Assembly (NCBI GenBank): GCA_028868235.1
Contig: JAGWUW010000128.1
Coordinates: forward strand, 1-7,284
Direction: 5' to 3'
From: Betaproteobacteria bacterium
GTDB lineage: Bacteria > Pseudomonadota > Gammaproteobacteria > Burkholderiales > Rhodocyclaceae
Length of the DNA stretch: 7,284 nucleotides
The position numbers and the translations under genes are program-made. Shown here piece by piece: positions 1-6,779 of this stretch. Position 1 is the stretch's first letter. Each line of letters opens with the position of its first letter. Under the pieces are notes generated by a model. It did no database searches. It worked only from the letters and a program-made list of their open reading frames with translations, and had not been told where the DNA came from.

Positions 1-1411
1 TGGGTGCGAAGATTTTTCCTTCATGTCGCTGCATGGTGAAGATGGGCAGATGAGCGACAATGATGATAATCATCGAGAAGACTGTCGGACGGCCGATTTC
101 GACCACGGCCTCTTGGATGGTCCGCGTATGCGGCCGGTGGTCGTCATCACGTTTCGCTTCGCCGAGGCGCCGGAAAATGTTCTCGATGACGATAACCGCA
201 CCATCGACGATGATGCCGAAGTCCATCGCTCCCAGCGATAGCAGGTTGGCTGGGATGCCAACCAGCGATAGCCCGGTGAAGGTGCCGAGCAGGGCGAGTG
301 GGATAATCGAAGCGACGATCCCGGCGGCGCGCAGGTCGGCCAGGAACATATAGAGGACCAGCGTGACAAGCACGGCACCTTCGAGCAGGTTCATGAAAAC
401 CGTTTTCAGTGTCTTGCTGATCAGCCATGAGCGGTCGTAGAAGGGTACGAGCTGCACGCCACGAGGCAGACCGCCGTTGTTCAGTGCATCGACCTTGGCC
501 TTCAGTGCGTCGAGAACCATGGACGGGTTTTCATCCTTGCGTAGCAGCACGATCCCGGACACCACGTCGTCCTGATCGCCATTGGCGTCGCTGATGCCGA
601 CGATGCCCTGTTCCGGCACGCGCGATTCGACGACTTCGGCAATGTCGCGAACGAGGATGGGCGTGCCGTTGTTTTCGGCGACGACGACCTGGCCAATATC
701 GGCCGACGAACGCAGCAGACCGAGCGAGCGGATCAGGAACTGCTGACGGCCCTGGGCGACCGAGCCGCCCCCTGCATTGGCGTTGGCGCGTTGCAGGGCG
801 TTGAACAGTTGGCCCAGCGTGATCTTGTAGTCGCGCAGCTTGGGCAGGTTGGGGCGCACTTCGTATTGGCGGATCGGCCCGCCCAGCGACACCACGTCGG
901 CAATGCCGGAAACTTGCTTGATCTGGCGGACGACCGTCCAGTCCTGAATGGCGCGGATCTCGCTCGGCTTCAGGCCAGGGGCTTCCAGGCGGTAGCGGAA
1001 GATTTCGCCGGTGGCGGTGGCGGGTGGTGCCAGTTCTGGTTCGACGCCGGGCGGCAGGTCAATGCCGCGCAGACGTTCTTGAACCAGTTGCCGAGCCATG
1101 AACAGGCTGGGTTTCTCGTCGAAGGTGACGACGATGAAGGACAGGCCGAACTGTGTATGCGAGAACATACGGATCGAGTTCGGCACCCCGGAGAGGGCGA
1201 TCTCGAGTGGAATGGTGACCTGCTTCTCTACTTCTTCCGGCGCCCGGCCGGGGTAGAGCGAGATAATGGTGACCTGGGTATCGGTGACGTCCGGGAAGGC
1301 CTCGATGGGCAACGAGCGGAACGATGCGGTGCCGATGCCGATGAAGAGCACCAGCCCGAGAATGATGAACAGTGGTTGACTGAGCGCGAAATGAACGATG
1401 CGCTTGATCAT
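1..1411 (-). CDS. czcA: HME-RND heavy-metal efflux pump, CzcA family (partial, C-terminal half outside window)
   Basis: Inner-membrane proton/cation antiporter of a tripartite pump that exports metal ions across the envelope. The frame is open from ATG at 1411 to the left edge, giving 470 codons of a family usually about 1,020-1,060 residues long. Visible in order: N-terminal TM1 (about residues 10-30), the family-typical LPIEAFPDVTDTQV stretch just after it, a long periplasmic porter region (to about 330), then TM2-TM4. The TM4 motif DFGIIVDGAVIVIEN places Asp397, Asp403 and Glu410 with the same spacing as the proton-relay Asp/Asp/Glu of CzcA. CusA-type Cu/Ag pumps lack this DFG form, so a divalent substrate (Zn, Co, Cd or Ni) is inferred; which metal cannot be read. 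The start overlaps the adaptor stop as ATGA, and an AGG Shine-Dalgarno at 1419-1421 lies 7 nt upstream. Family assignment is firm; the gene symbol is by family only. Confidence 0.93.
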   Translation of the reverse strand, partial: MIKRIVHFALSQPLFIILGLVLFIGIGTASFRSLPIEAFPDVTDTQVTIISLYPGRAPEEVEKQVTIPLEIALSGVPNSIRMFSHTQFGLSFIVVTFDEKPSLFMARQLVQERLRGIDLPPGVEPELAPPATATGEIFRYRLEAPGLKPSEIRAIQDWTVVRQIKQVSGIADVVSLGGPIRQYEVRPNLPKLRDYKITLGQLFNALQRANANAGGGSVAQGRQQFLIRSLGLLRSSADIGQVVVAENNGTPILVRDIAEVVESRVPEQGIVGISDANGDQDDVVSGIVLLRKDENPSMVLDALKAKVDALNNGGLPRGVQLVPFYDRSWLISKTLKTVFMNLLEGAVLVTLVLYMFLADLRAAGIVASIIPLALLGTFTGLSLVGIPANLLSLGAMDFGIIVDGAVIVIENIFRRLGEAKRDDDHRPHTRTIQEAVVEIGRPTVFSMIIIIVAHLPIFTMQRHEGKIFAP

Positions 1412-2547
1412 TTATCTGCCTGTTTTTCAGCGACCGGTTCCGGTTTTGATTCTGGCTTGAAATATTTGAGCAGATGCAGGCAACCTTCGACGACGACCTT
1501 GTCGCCTTCCTGGACGCCGGCATAGATGTCGATCAAACCATCGCGTTCGGTGCCAGCCTCGACGGCCTGGCGGCGATAGCGTCCGGTGGCTTCCTCGACG
1601 AAGACGTAGCGCTGCTTGCCGAAGAGGAAGACTGCCGCAGCAGGGACGCGCAACGCGGCGTTCGGCTCCAGTTCAACTAGGGCATTGACGAACATTTCGC
1701 CTTTCAGGCGGCGGTCGGTGTTCGGAACTTCGCCACGGACCTTGACAGTCCGCGTGTTGGGATCGACGAAGTCTGCGACGTGGCGAATGATACCTTTGAA
1801 GCGTTCGCCGGGGTATTGCTTCGATTCGATCAGGAGCGGTTCGTCTTTCTTCAATCGGGCCAGGTCGGTTTCTACGGCATCAAGCTGGATCCACAGGGTG
1901 GTCAGATCGGTAATGACAAAGAGCGGCGAACCGGATTGATCGGGGCGGAACTCCTGGCCCGGATTGAGATTGCGTTCGACGACAATGCCGGCCAGTGGGC
2001 TGCGCAGTGTATAGGTGCCGTCGCCCTCACCACCGAGATCGGCTACCCGGCGGCTGGCCCGTTCTGCTTCGGCTTTAGTTGCAATGGCTGCAGCCTCTGC
2101 CTGCTGCCATTCCTTTTCGGCCACCACACCGGCTTCGCGCAACACCCGGTTACGCTCCAGCGCCTGGGTAGCAACCTGCGCATCGGCTCGTGCCTTGCGG
2201 GCATCGGCCAATGCCTGACTATATTCGGGAGAGCTCAATATCGCCAGGGGCTGGCCAATTTTGACCGGTGCGCCTATATCCACGGCGATACTCTGCACAC
2301 GACCCCCAACTTGCGCAAAAACGCGAACCGTTTTTTCCTCGTTCCACACCAGGCGGCCGGGTAGATGAAGCGTACCACCCTTGTCTTTTTCGACGACGGC
2401 TAGTTTCAGAAAGGTTGCCTTGTCCGGTTCGGCGAGGACAGCTACATCGCCATCAACCTTGATTGCGGGAGCCTTTTGCGCCTCCGGTTCAGCGGAGCAG
2501 CCGGCCAGTGCCAGCACCAAAATAATGAGAAAGGGAGGGAGCTTCAA
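1408..2547 (-). CDS. RND efflux periplasmic adaptor lipoprotein (membrane fusion protein, CzcB-like)
   Basis: Periplasmic adaptor that bridges the RND pump and the outer-membrane channel; 379 residues, normal for the family. Begins with a lipoprotein signal, KLPPFLIILVLALAGC, with lipobox LAGC and lipidated Cys17. Then: barrel-sandwich half (about 72-110), alpha-helical hairpin rich in Ala/Glu/Arg (about 111-170), second barrel-sandwich half (LRSPLAGIVVERNLNPGQ, about 181-198), beta-barrel (about 218-292) with the family-typical VDPNTRTVKVRGEVPN segment at 261-276, and a membrane-proximal domain to about 355. No His-rich or Met-rich metal-binding extension is seen, unlike classic CzcB or CusB. 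The start is TTG: no in-frame ATG lies near the signal peptide, and a later start would destroy it. TTG overlaps the upstream TGA by 4 nt, so the gene is translationally coupled to the channel gene; a weak GGA sits 7 nt upstream. A single Cys356 near the C-terminus is unremarkable. Confidence 0.92.
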   Translation of the reverse strand: MKLPPFLIILVLALAGCSAEPEAQKAPAIKVDGDVAVLAEPDKATFLKLAVVEKDKGGTLHLPGRLVWNEEKTVRVFAQVGGRVQSIAVDIGAPVKIGQPLAILSSPEYSQALADARKARADAQVATQALERNRVLREAGVVAEKEWQQAEAAAIATKAEAERASRRVADLGGEGDGTYTLRSPLAGIVVERNLNPGQEFRPDQSGSPLFVITDLTTLWIQLDAVETDLARLKKDEPLLIESKQYPGERFKGIIRHVADFVDPNTRTVKVRGEVPNTDRRLKGEMFVNALVELEPNAALRVPAAAVFLFGKQRYVFVEEATGRYRRQAVEAGTERDGLIDIYAGVQEGDKVVVEGCLHLLKYFKPESKPEPVAEKQADK

Positions 2548-3785
2548 GGATTTTTCCGGAATTCAGCCTGGACCTGCCAGTCGGACAGTGCTTTGGCGTA
2601 ATCGGCGCGCGCACTGGCGGCTTCGATCTGGATCTGGCGTAGGGTGCGCCGGGCATCGAGCAAATCCATCAGTCCCATGGCGCCCTTGCTGTAAGCCAGT
2701 TCTGCTGCTTTGGCGACGCGCTCAGCATCGGTCAGGAGGCCGCCTTCTAGGCGCTGCATGCGGTCGCGTGAGGCGAGCAGCGCATTGCGTGCCTGGGCAA
2801 CCTGGCCGATCGCCAACGCCTGCTGCTGGTCATATTGCAGACGGGCTGCATTGTAGTCAGCCTCGGCGCGGCCGATTTCGCCTTCGTATTCGTGCCAGAT
2901 GAAGAGCGGCACGCTGACGCCGATGCCGTAGCTGTTGGTCGGTGCATTCTGCAGGTTGCGCTCGAATTGCACGCCGACCGTAACGTCGCGGTTGCGCTTG
3001 GCACGGGCTAGGTCGCGGTCAGCTTCGGCGGCCGCCATGCGCTTCTGTGCAGCGGCAAGGTCGGGACGCAGCTCAAGCGGGGCGGCGTTGAGGGCAATCG
3101 CCTCTAGTTGAGGCCAAGTGTCGGTGGCGACGATCTGCTCGGCGTCGGCATCGCGGCCGACAAGGTAAGCCAGCAACTGTTGCGCCACGGCAAGGTCGGC
3201 CTGGGCTTGGCGGGCATCGGCCTCGGCGCGGGCCTGGTCAATCTGCAGGCGGGAAACATCGACTGGCGCCAGATCCCCGGCTTTGAGGCGCAGGCGGCCA
3301 GCGTTGGTACTCTTTTCGTAGAGCGCGGCTGATTCGCGGGCAAGTACAAGCTTCTCCTGCGCCAAGAGAAGGTTGTAGTAAGCTTGGCGAAGGTCGCCCA
3401 GTTGCTGGCGTGCGGTGTCGTCGCGGTCGAACTTGGCCGCATCGACACGGGCTTCGGCACCCTTGATACGCAGGTCGCGCTTGCCACCACGTTCAACCAG
3501 TTGGTCGAGGCGGAGCTGGGTGTCCATTTTCTTGTCTTTGAGCGGTCCGCCACCGTAACCGGATTGTGGGCTGATCGACAGGGCATTGATGCTTAGATCG
3601 GGATTAGGCCGCTGGCCGGCGGTACGGACATCGGCGCTAGCTCCGGCGATGGCGGTCTCGGCCAATTTGAGTTCACGGCTGTGTTCACGCCACAGAATTT
3701 CCGCGTCATGCAGCGTCAGAGAGATGCCTGTTCCTGCGAAAGCCAGGCCAGGCAGGGTAAACAGGACAATCAGTAGGCGTCGCAT
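2544..3785 (-). CDS. Outer-membrane efflux channel, TolC/OEP family (CzcC-like)
   Basis: Outer-membrane factor that forms the exit duct of the tripartite pump; 413 residues, as usual for CzcC-type proteins. Signal peptide MRRLLIVLFTLPGLAFA with likely cleavage after Ala17; no lipobox Cys, so it is not a lipoprotein of the OprM kind. Two related OEP halves are visible: the first has RPNP at 59-62 and ERGGKR at 98-103 ahead of long Ala/Gln/Arg-rich helices (about 105-205), the second has RPDL at 240-243, helices about 243-265 and 300-345, and the AYSKGAMGLMDLLDARRTL stretch at 364-382 typical of the family C-terminus. It is the first gene of the efflux operon and directly faces the two-component system. 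The ATG at 3785 is the natural start, as it yields a good signal peptide; only a weak GGG precedes it. The substrate is not readable from this subunit. Confidence 0.92.
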   Translation of the reverse strand: MRRLLIVLFTLPGLAFAGTGISLTLHDAEILWREHSRELKLAETAIAGASADVRTAGQRPNPDLSINALSISPQSGYGGGPLKDKKMDTQLRLDQLVERGGKRDLRIKGAEARVDAAKFDRDDTARQQLGDLRQAYYNLLLAQEKLVLARESAALYEKSTNAGRLRLKAGDLAPVDVSRLQIDQARAEADARQAQADLAVAQQLLAYLVGRDADAEQIVATDTWPQLEAIALNAAPLELRPDLAAAQKRMAAAEADRDLARAKRNRDVTVGVQFERNLQNAPTNSYGIGVSVPLFIWHEYEGEIGRAEADYNAARLQYDQQQALAIGQVAQARNALLASRDRMQRLEGGLLTDAERVAKAAELAYSKGAMGLMDLLDARRTLRQIQIEAASARADYAKALSDWQVQAEFRKNP

Positions 3786-3806
3786 TGAATCAAACCCAAA
3801 AGCGGC

Positions 3807-3812
3807 ATGATA
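3807..3812 (-). promoter_or_regulatory. Putative -10 element of the efflux operon promoter
   Basis: On the minus strand the hexamer reads TATCAT, matching TATAAT at five of six positions. It would start transcription near 3800, leaving a leader of about 15 nt before the ATG at 3785. No recognisable -35 hexamer stands 17 nt upstream (TCAGTC); that place is occupied by the 11-bp direct repeats. This is the usual layout of activator-dependent promoters of the PhoB/OmpR class. Inferred by eye. Confidence 0.45.
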
Positions 3813-3826
3813 TCGTATGGAGCTAG

Positions 3827-3848
3827 TCTGACTGATTTCTGACGAATC
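3827..3848. promoter_or_regulatory. Tandem 11-bp direct repeat, putative response-regulator binding site
   Basis: On the plus strand the two abutting units read TCTGACTGATT and TCTGACGAATC. The first six bases are identical and 8 of 11 positions agree overall. OmpR/PhoB-family regulators bind as head-to-tail dimers to half-sites repeated every 10-11 bp, so spacing and form fit the regulator encoded immediately to the right. Seen from the efflux operon, the repeats lie over the -35 region, 14 nt upstream of the putative -10. Seen from the regulator gene, they end one base before its ATG. Operator function is inferred, not shown. Confidence 0.5.
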
Positions 3849-3849
3849 G

Positions 3850-4530
3850 ATGCGTATTCTGCTTATAGAAGATGATGCCCTGTTGGCCGATGGCTTGGTA
3901 CGCGCATTGCGCCATGCCGGCTATGTTGTTGACCTTGCGGCCGACGGGCGAACGGCCGACGGTTTGTTGGCCGGTGATGGCTACGACCTGGCAATTCTCG
4001 ATCTCGGCCTGCCAGGCCTGGACGGCAGTGAAGTATTGCAGCGCTTGCGGGGCCGTCGCCAGCAAACACCGGTCCTTGTTCTGTCGGCTCGTCTGGCGGT
4101 TGAAGAGCGCGTTCGCCTGCTCGACCTAGGGGCCGATGACTACGTGGTCAAACCGGTCAGCCTGGAGGAACTGGAGGCACGGGTTCGCGCCCTGATTCGA
4201 CGTGGGCAGGGTGGTGCAATCCCTGATGTCATGCTTGGTCGTCTGCGTCTCGATACGGTAGGCAAACGGGCCTGGCTGGACGATACGGCGCTTGACCTGA
4301 ATGCCAGGGAATGGTCGGCGATGGAGTTTCTGGCCACCCGAGTCAATCGCATTGTCAGCAAGGAGCAGTTGATGCAGGCGCTATATAGTTGGCAGGACGA
4401 TATTTCGCCCAATGCCATCGAAAAGCTGGTGTCACGCCTGCGCAGCAAGATCGAGGTAGCCGGGATCACCATTCGGACGGTACGTGGCTTGGGTTACTAC
4501 CTGGAAAAGCCGGATGATGCGAGCACGTAA
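3850..4530 (+). CDS. OmpR/PhoB-family response regulator (TctD/QseB-like)
   Basis: DNA-binding response regulator of a two-component system; 226 residues. Receiver domain, residues 1-118: acidic pocket Glu7-Asp8-Asp9, phospho-acceptor Asp51 in LAILDLGLPGLDG, switch Ser79, Tyr98, and Lys101 in DDYVVKPVS. Winged-helix effector domain, about 127-222: recognition-helix region SPNAIEKLVSRLRSKIE and the wing sequence IRTVRGLGYYLEK. All phosphotransfer residues are present, so it should be functional. The start MRILLIEDD is the canonical family N-terminus; no clear Shine-Dalgarno precedes the ATG, so translation may be weak or start on a near-leaderless transcript. It overlaps the kinase gene by 17 nt and is divergent from the metal efflux operon, which makes that operon its most likely target. 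The resemblance to the TctD/QseB group is by eye; the actual signal is unknown. Confidence 0.95.
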   Translation: MRILLIEDDALLADGLVRALRHAGYVVDLAADGRTADGLLAGDGYDLAILDLGLPGLDGSEVLQRLRGRRQQTPVLVLSARLAVEERVRLLDLGADDYVVKPVSLEELEARVRALIRRGQGGAIPDVMLGRLRLDTVGKRAWLDDTALDLNAREWSAMEFLATRVNRIVSKEQLMQALYSWQDDISPNAIEKLVSRLRSKIEVAGITIRTVRGLGYYLEKPDDAST

Positions 4531-5905
4531 TACCAGTAGCTTGCGGTTGATGCTGATTTACCGGCTATTGCCGTCGATGTTGATTTTATTGCTGCTCGGA
4601 GCCTTGGCCGCCTACTGGGTGGCCTTGCGGGCGGCAACCAAGGCCTACGATCGCGGCCTGCTCGATACGGCCTTTACCGTTGCCGAGCAATTGCGGGTGG
4701 TCGATGGCAAGTTGCAGTTGCCGCTGTCCCAGCAAGCGAGAGCTGTGTTGTTAACCGATAAGTTTGACCGCATTTTTTATGCCGTGCACGGCATGGGTGG
4801 GGAGTTACTCGACGGCAAGCCCGAATTGCCGACCCCGCAACAGGAAAACTGGCGCCAGTTGGGCGATGAAGGGCGTTTGTATTACGACGGGGCGCTCGAC
4901 AACGAGCCGATTCGCCTTGCCGCCTATCAGCGGCGCCTGGGCGACCAGAGCGTGACGATCATCGCCGGTGAGACGCTGGTCAAGCGGCAGGAAATGGTGC
5001 GCGACATCCTACTCGGGATGATGCTTCCCGAGATACTTCTGGTGCTGGTGGCGGCGAGCGTGATCTGGTTCGGCGTCCGTTCCGGACTGCGGCCACTCGA
5101 TAACCTCCAAGGGGAACTGGCCAACCGCTCCCAAGCTGATCTGAGGTCGGTCATCGCCGATGTGCCGGAGGAAATGCAAGCGGTGGTTATGGAGATCAAC
5201 GGCTTGTTGCGTCGCCTGGAGCAGGCTTTATCCAGTCAGCGTAATTTCGTTTCCGATGCGGCGCATCAATTGCGCACGCCGATTGCCGCGCTGCTCGCTC
5301 AGGTTGAGGTGGCCGAACACGAGGCGGGGCGTTCGGAGGATGGCGCCTTGCGCGGGATACATGCCGCTGCTGGGCGACTCGGGCATGTGGTCGAACAACT
5401 GCTCGCATTGGCCCGCGCCGAACCCAGCCTGGCGCAGACCTCGACAGTGGTGTCACTAGCCGATCTGGTCCGGAAGGTGGCTGAGAGCTGGCTACCGAAA
5501 GCCATTGGCAAGGACATCGACCTCGGCTTCGAGCTGACCCCGGCGCTCGTTGTCGGCAATGAATTGCTGTTGCAGGAATTGCTGGCCAATCTGCTCGACA
5601 ATGCGTTGCGCCATACTCCGGTCGGTGGCATTGTCACCGTCCATTGCCGCCAGGTGGATGGCAAGGCCTGGCTGGGAGTCGAGGATAGCGGGCCGGGCAT
5701 ACCAGAAAGCGAGCGGCAACGGGTCGGCGAGCGTTTTTATCGGCCGGCCGGCCAGGTCGGTGATGGTTGCGGCCTCGGGCTAGCCATCGTGCGCGAAATC
5801 GCCCGCCAGCATCACGGCGAACTGCATATTGGCACATCGGAAAAACTGGGCGGGGCGCTGCTGCAGCTCGAACTGCCGGCTCGGATACCTGGAGCAGGCC
5901 AGTAG
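4514..5905 (+). CDS. Two-component sensor histidine kinase, TctE-like (2CSK_N-type sensor region)
   Basis: Inner-membrane sensor kinase, partner of the regulator just upstream; 463 residues from the ATG chosen here. TM1 at about 12-38, periplasmic region about 39-165, TM2 about 166-188, then a short linker in place of a clear HAMP. Dimerisation/phosphoacceptor motif FVSDAAHQLRTPIA with His251; N box LLANLLDNALRHTP (Asn359, Asn363); G1 DSGPGIP (391-397); G2 GCGLGLAIV (418-426). The catalytic set is complete. The periplasmic part (AYDRGLLDTAFTVAEQL, then DKFDRIFYAVHGMGGELLDG) resembles the 2CSK_N domain of TctE kinases, some of which respond to tricarboxylates; no Cys or His-rich metal site is evident there. 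A longer form starting at GTG 4484 is possible but would overlap the regulator by 47 nt; ATG 4514 has GGAAAAG at 4503-4509 and gives a normal N-terminus. Confidence 0.93.
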   Translation: MMRARNTSSLRLMLIYRLLPSMLILLLLGALAAYWVALRAATKAYDRGLLDTAFTVAEQLRVVDGKLQLPLSQQARAVLLTDKFDRIFYAVHGMGGELLDGKPELPTPQQENWRQLGDEGRLYYDGALDNEPIRLAAYQRRLGDQSVTIIAGETLVKRQEMVRDILLGMMLPEILLVLVAASVIWFGVRSGLRPLDNLQGELANRSQADLRSVIADVPEEMQAVVMEINGLLRRLEQALSSQRNFVSDAAHQLRTPIAALLAQVEVAEHEAGRSEDGALRGIHAAAGRLGHVVEQLLALARAEPSLAQTSTVVSLADLVRKVAESWLPKAIGKDIDLGFELTPALVVGNELLLQELLANLLDNALRHTPVGGIVTVHCRQVDGKAWLGVEDSGPGIPESERQRVGERFYRPAGQVGDGCGLGLAIVREIARQHHGELHIGTSEKLGGALLQLELPARIPGAGQ

Positions 5906-5912
5906 CGGATTG
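5906..5912. other. 7-nt gap between convergent genes, no visible terminator
   Basis: The kinase stop (TAG, 5903-5905) and the yjbQ stop (TAA on the minus strand, 5913-5915) face each other across seven bases. I find no GC-rich hairpin with a T-run in the flanking 50 bases on either strand, so transcripts probably read into the opposing gene or end by another mechanism. Confidence 0.7.
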
Positions 5913-6326
5913 TTAGCAGATCAGGGTCACCACGATCTCGCGCTGCTGCCCTTGCGTGCGGTGCTCGAATAGGTAGATGCCCTGCCAGATGCCGAGCAGC
6001 AGTCGGCCACCGGCGAACGGCACGCTGAGCGATACGCCGGTAAGCAGGGAGCGGGCGTGGGCAGCCATGTCGTCGTCGCCTTCCGTATCGTGGCGATAGG
6101 CAGGGTCGCCATCCGGTGCCCAGCGCTGCATTAGTGTTTCCAGATCACGGCGTACGTCGGTATCGGCGTTTTCGGTGATGGCCAGGCCGCAGCTGGTGTG
6201 GCGTACAAAAATATGCGCGATACCACTTTCGGCTGGTCCGGCGCGTACCAGGCCCGCGATGTCGTCGGTGATATCGACGGAGCCGCGACCCTTGGTCACG
6301 ATGGTCAGGCGGTGCTGATCGGCCAT
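5913..6326 (-). CDS. yjbQ: YjbQ/UPF0047 family protein
   Basis: Small soluble protein of 137 residues, the usual length for this family. Some members have shown weak thiamine-phosphate synthase activity and the family is often labelled secondary thiamine-phosphate synthase, but the physiological role is uncertain. Conserved family segments are visible: FVRHTSCGLAITENAD (His43-Thr44-Ser45), YRHDTEGDDDMAAH (His79, Glu82, Asp84-Asp86, His90), and LGIWQGIYLFEHR (Trp114, Gln115, Glu121, His122). The last motif has Ile113 where GTWQ is common. The start MADQHRLTIV was chosen because it fits the family N-terminus; the frame stays open another 50 codons upstream, but only through the yajD gene in a different frame. 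It lies 8 nt after the yajD stop, with AGG 7 nt before its ATG, so the two are likely one transcript. Confidence 0.92.
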   Translation of the reverse strand: MADQHRLTIVTKGRGSVDITDDIAGLVRAGPAESGIAHIFVRHTSCGLAITENADTDVRRDLETLMQRWAPDGDPAYRHDTEGDDDMAAHARSLLTGVSLSVPFAGGRLLLGIWQGIYLFEHRTQGQQREIVVTLIC

Positions 6327-6334
6327 TGGCGAGC

Positions 6335-6703
6335 CTACTGCTTGTCCTTGAGCAGCGATTGCAGCGCGGCGAACGGATTGTGCGTGGCGCCGCCGCCCCG
6401 GCCGGAGCGGGCATCGGTGTAGCCGCGATCGGCCTCGATCTGTTTCTGATGCTCGTTGTCGTGGCAATAGAGGCATAGTAGCTCCCAGTTGCTGCCGTCG
6501 GACGGATTATTGTCGTGGTTGTGGTCGCGGTGATGGACGGTTAGTTCACGCAGGTTGGCTTGGGTGAATTCACGGGCGCAGCGACCGCAGATCCACGGGT
6601 ATAGTTTGAGCGCCTTTTCCCGGTAGCCCTCGGCGCGTGCATCGGCAGCCTTGCGGGCATCGAGGACGATTTTGTCGAGGCGGGCATGGTCTATTTCTTT
6701 CAT
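6335..6703 (-). CDS. yajD: YajD-like HNH nuclease-family protein
   Basis: 122-residue protein closely resembling E. coli YajD, an HNH-family protein whose role is not established. The core has two zinc-binding CxxC pairs (Cys39-Cys42 in WICGRC, Cys77-Cys80 in LLCLYC) framing the HNH segment LTVHHRDHNHDNNPSDGSNWELL (His57/His58, Asp60, His63, Asn65/Asn66, Asn72) and CHDNEH with His81 and His85. EGYREKALKLYPWICGRC and NPFAALQSLLKDK are also shared with YajD by memory. The N-terminus is about ten residues longer than in E. coli, and the region between HNH and NPFA is Gly/Arg-rich (about 98-106). The start is supported by a strong GGAGAG Shine-Dalgarno at 6708-6713. It is the first gene of a pair with yjbQ and divergent from the thioesterase gene. 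No sign of an intron, intein or phage terminase context. Confidence 0.93.
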   Translation of the reverse strand: MKEIDHARLDKIVLDARKAADARAEGYREKALKLYPWICGRCAREFTQANLRELTVHHRDHNHDNNPSDGSNWELLCLYCHDNEHQKQIEADRGYTDARSGRGGGATHNPFAALQSLLKDKQ

Positions 6704-6779
6704 GGTGCTCTCCGATGATTTCCCGATTCTACGCCCCGCACCATAGAATTCGCTCTTTCCTTACTTCTCCGCTCAAGCC
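6704..6779. promoter_or_regulatory. Divergent intergenic region with two candidate -10 boxes
   Basis: These 76 bases must hold the promoters for yajD (leftward) and the thioesterase (rightward). Each strand has a TAGAAT hexamer, five of six to consensus: 6744-6749 on the plus strand, which would start near 6756, and 6726-6731 on the minus strand, which would start near 6719 and give a leader of about 16 nt. Neither has a convincing -35 at 17 nt. The plus-strand leader lacks a purine-rich Shine-Dalgarno before the ATG at 6780. Low-confidence call by eye. Confidence 0.35.

Noticed and set aside
23..378. Several overlapping frames on both strands near the left edge
   Set aside because: They are shadows of the RND pump frame, which runs open from 1411 to the edge and encodes the conserved TM4 motif here.
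791..1525. A 244-codon plus-strand open frame opposite the RND pump and adaptor genes
   Set aside because: It lies antisense to strongly supported family members, has no recognisable domain and spans the junction of two real genes. Long antisense frames are expected in GC-rich coding DNA.
1780..2364. A 194-codon plus-strand open frame opposite the adaptor gene
   Set aside because: Antisense shadow of the adaptor, whose domains are intact; the translated product shows no family features.
3807..3819. GATATC palindrome in the divergent region as an operator
   Set aside because: Symmetry does not extend beyond the six-base core, which is too short to support an operator; the bases are better explained by the -10 element.
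3823..4069. Minus-strand frames overlapping the start of the response regulator
   Set aside because: Antisense to an intact receiver domain and without any recognisable features.
4484..4513. Extended GTG start for the sensor kinase
   Set aside because: It would overlap the regulator by 47 nt and add ten residues that fit no kinase N-terminus, while ATG 4514 has a purine-rich ribosome site at normal distance.
5880..5960. Bidirectional terminator between the converging genes
   Set aside because: No stable GC-rich stem followed by a T-run could be found on either strand.
6327..6476. N-terminal extension of the YjbQ frame upstream of 6326
   Set aside because: The added 50 residues are Arg/Pro-rich, lie out of frame over the conserved C-terminal half of yajD, and exceed the normal family length.
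6335..6703. HNH protein as a homing endonuclease, phage component or defence nuclease
   Set aside because: The protein matches the widespread YajD family along its length and its neighbours are housekeeping-type genes; no intron, phage or defence partner is visible.
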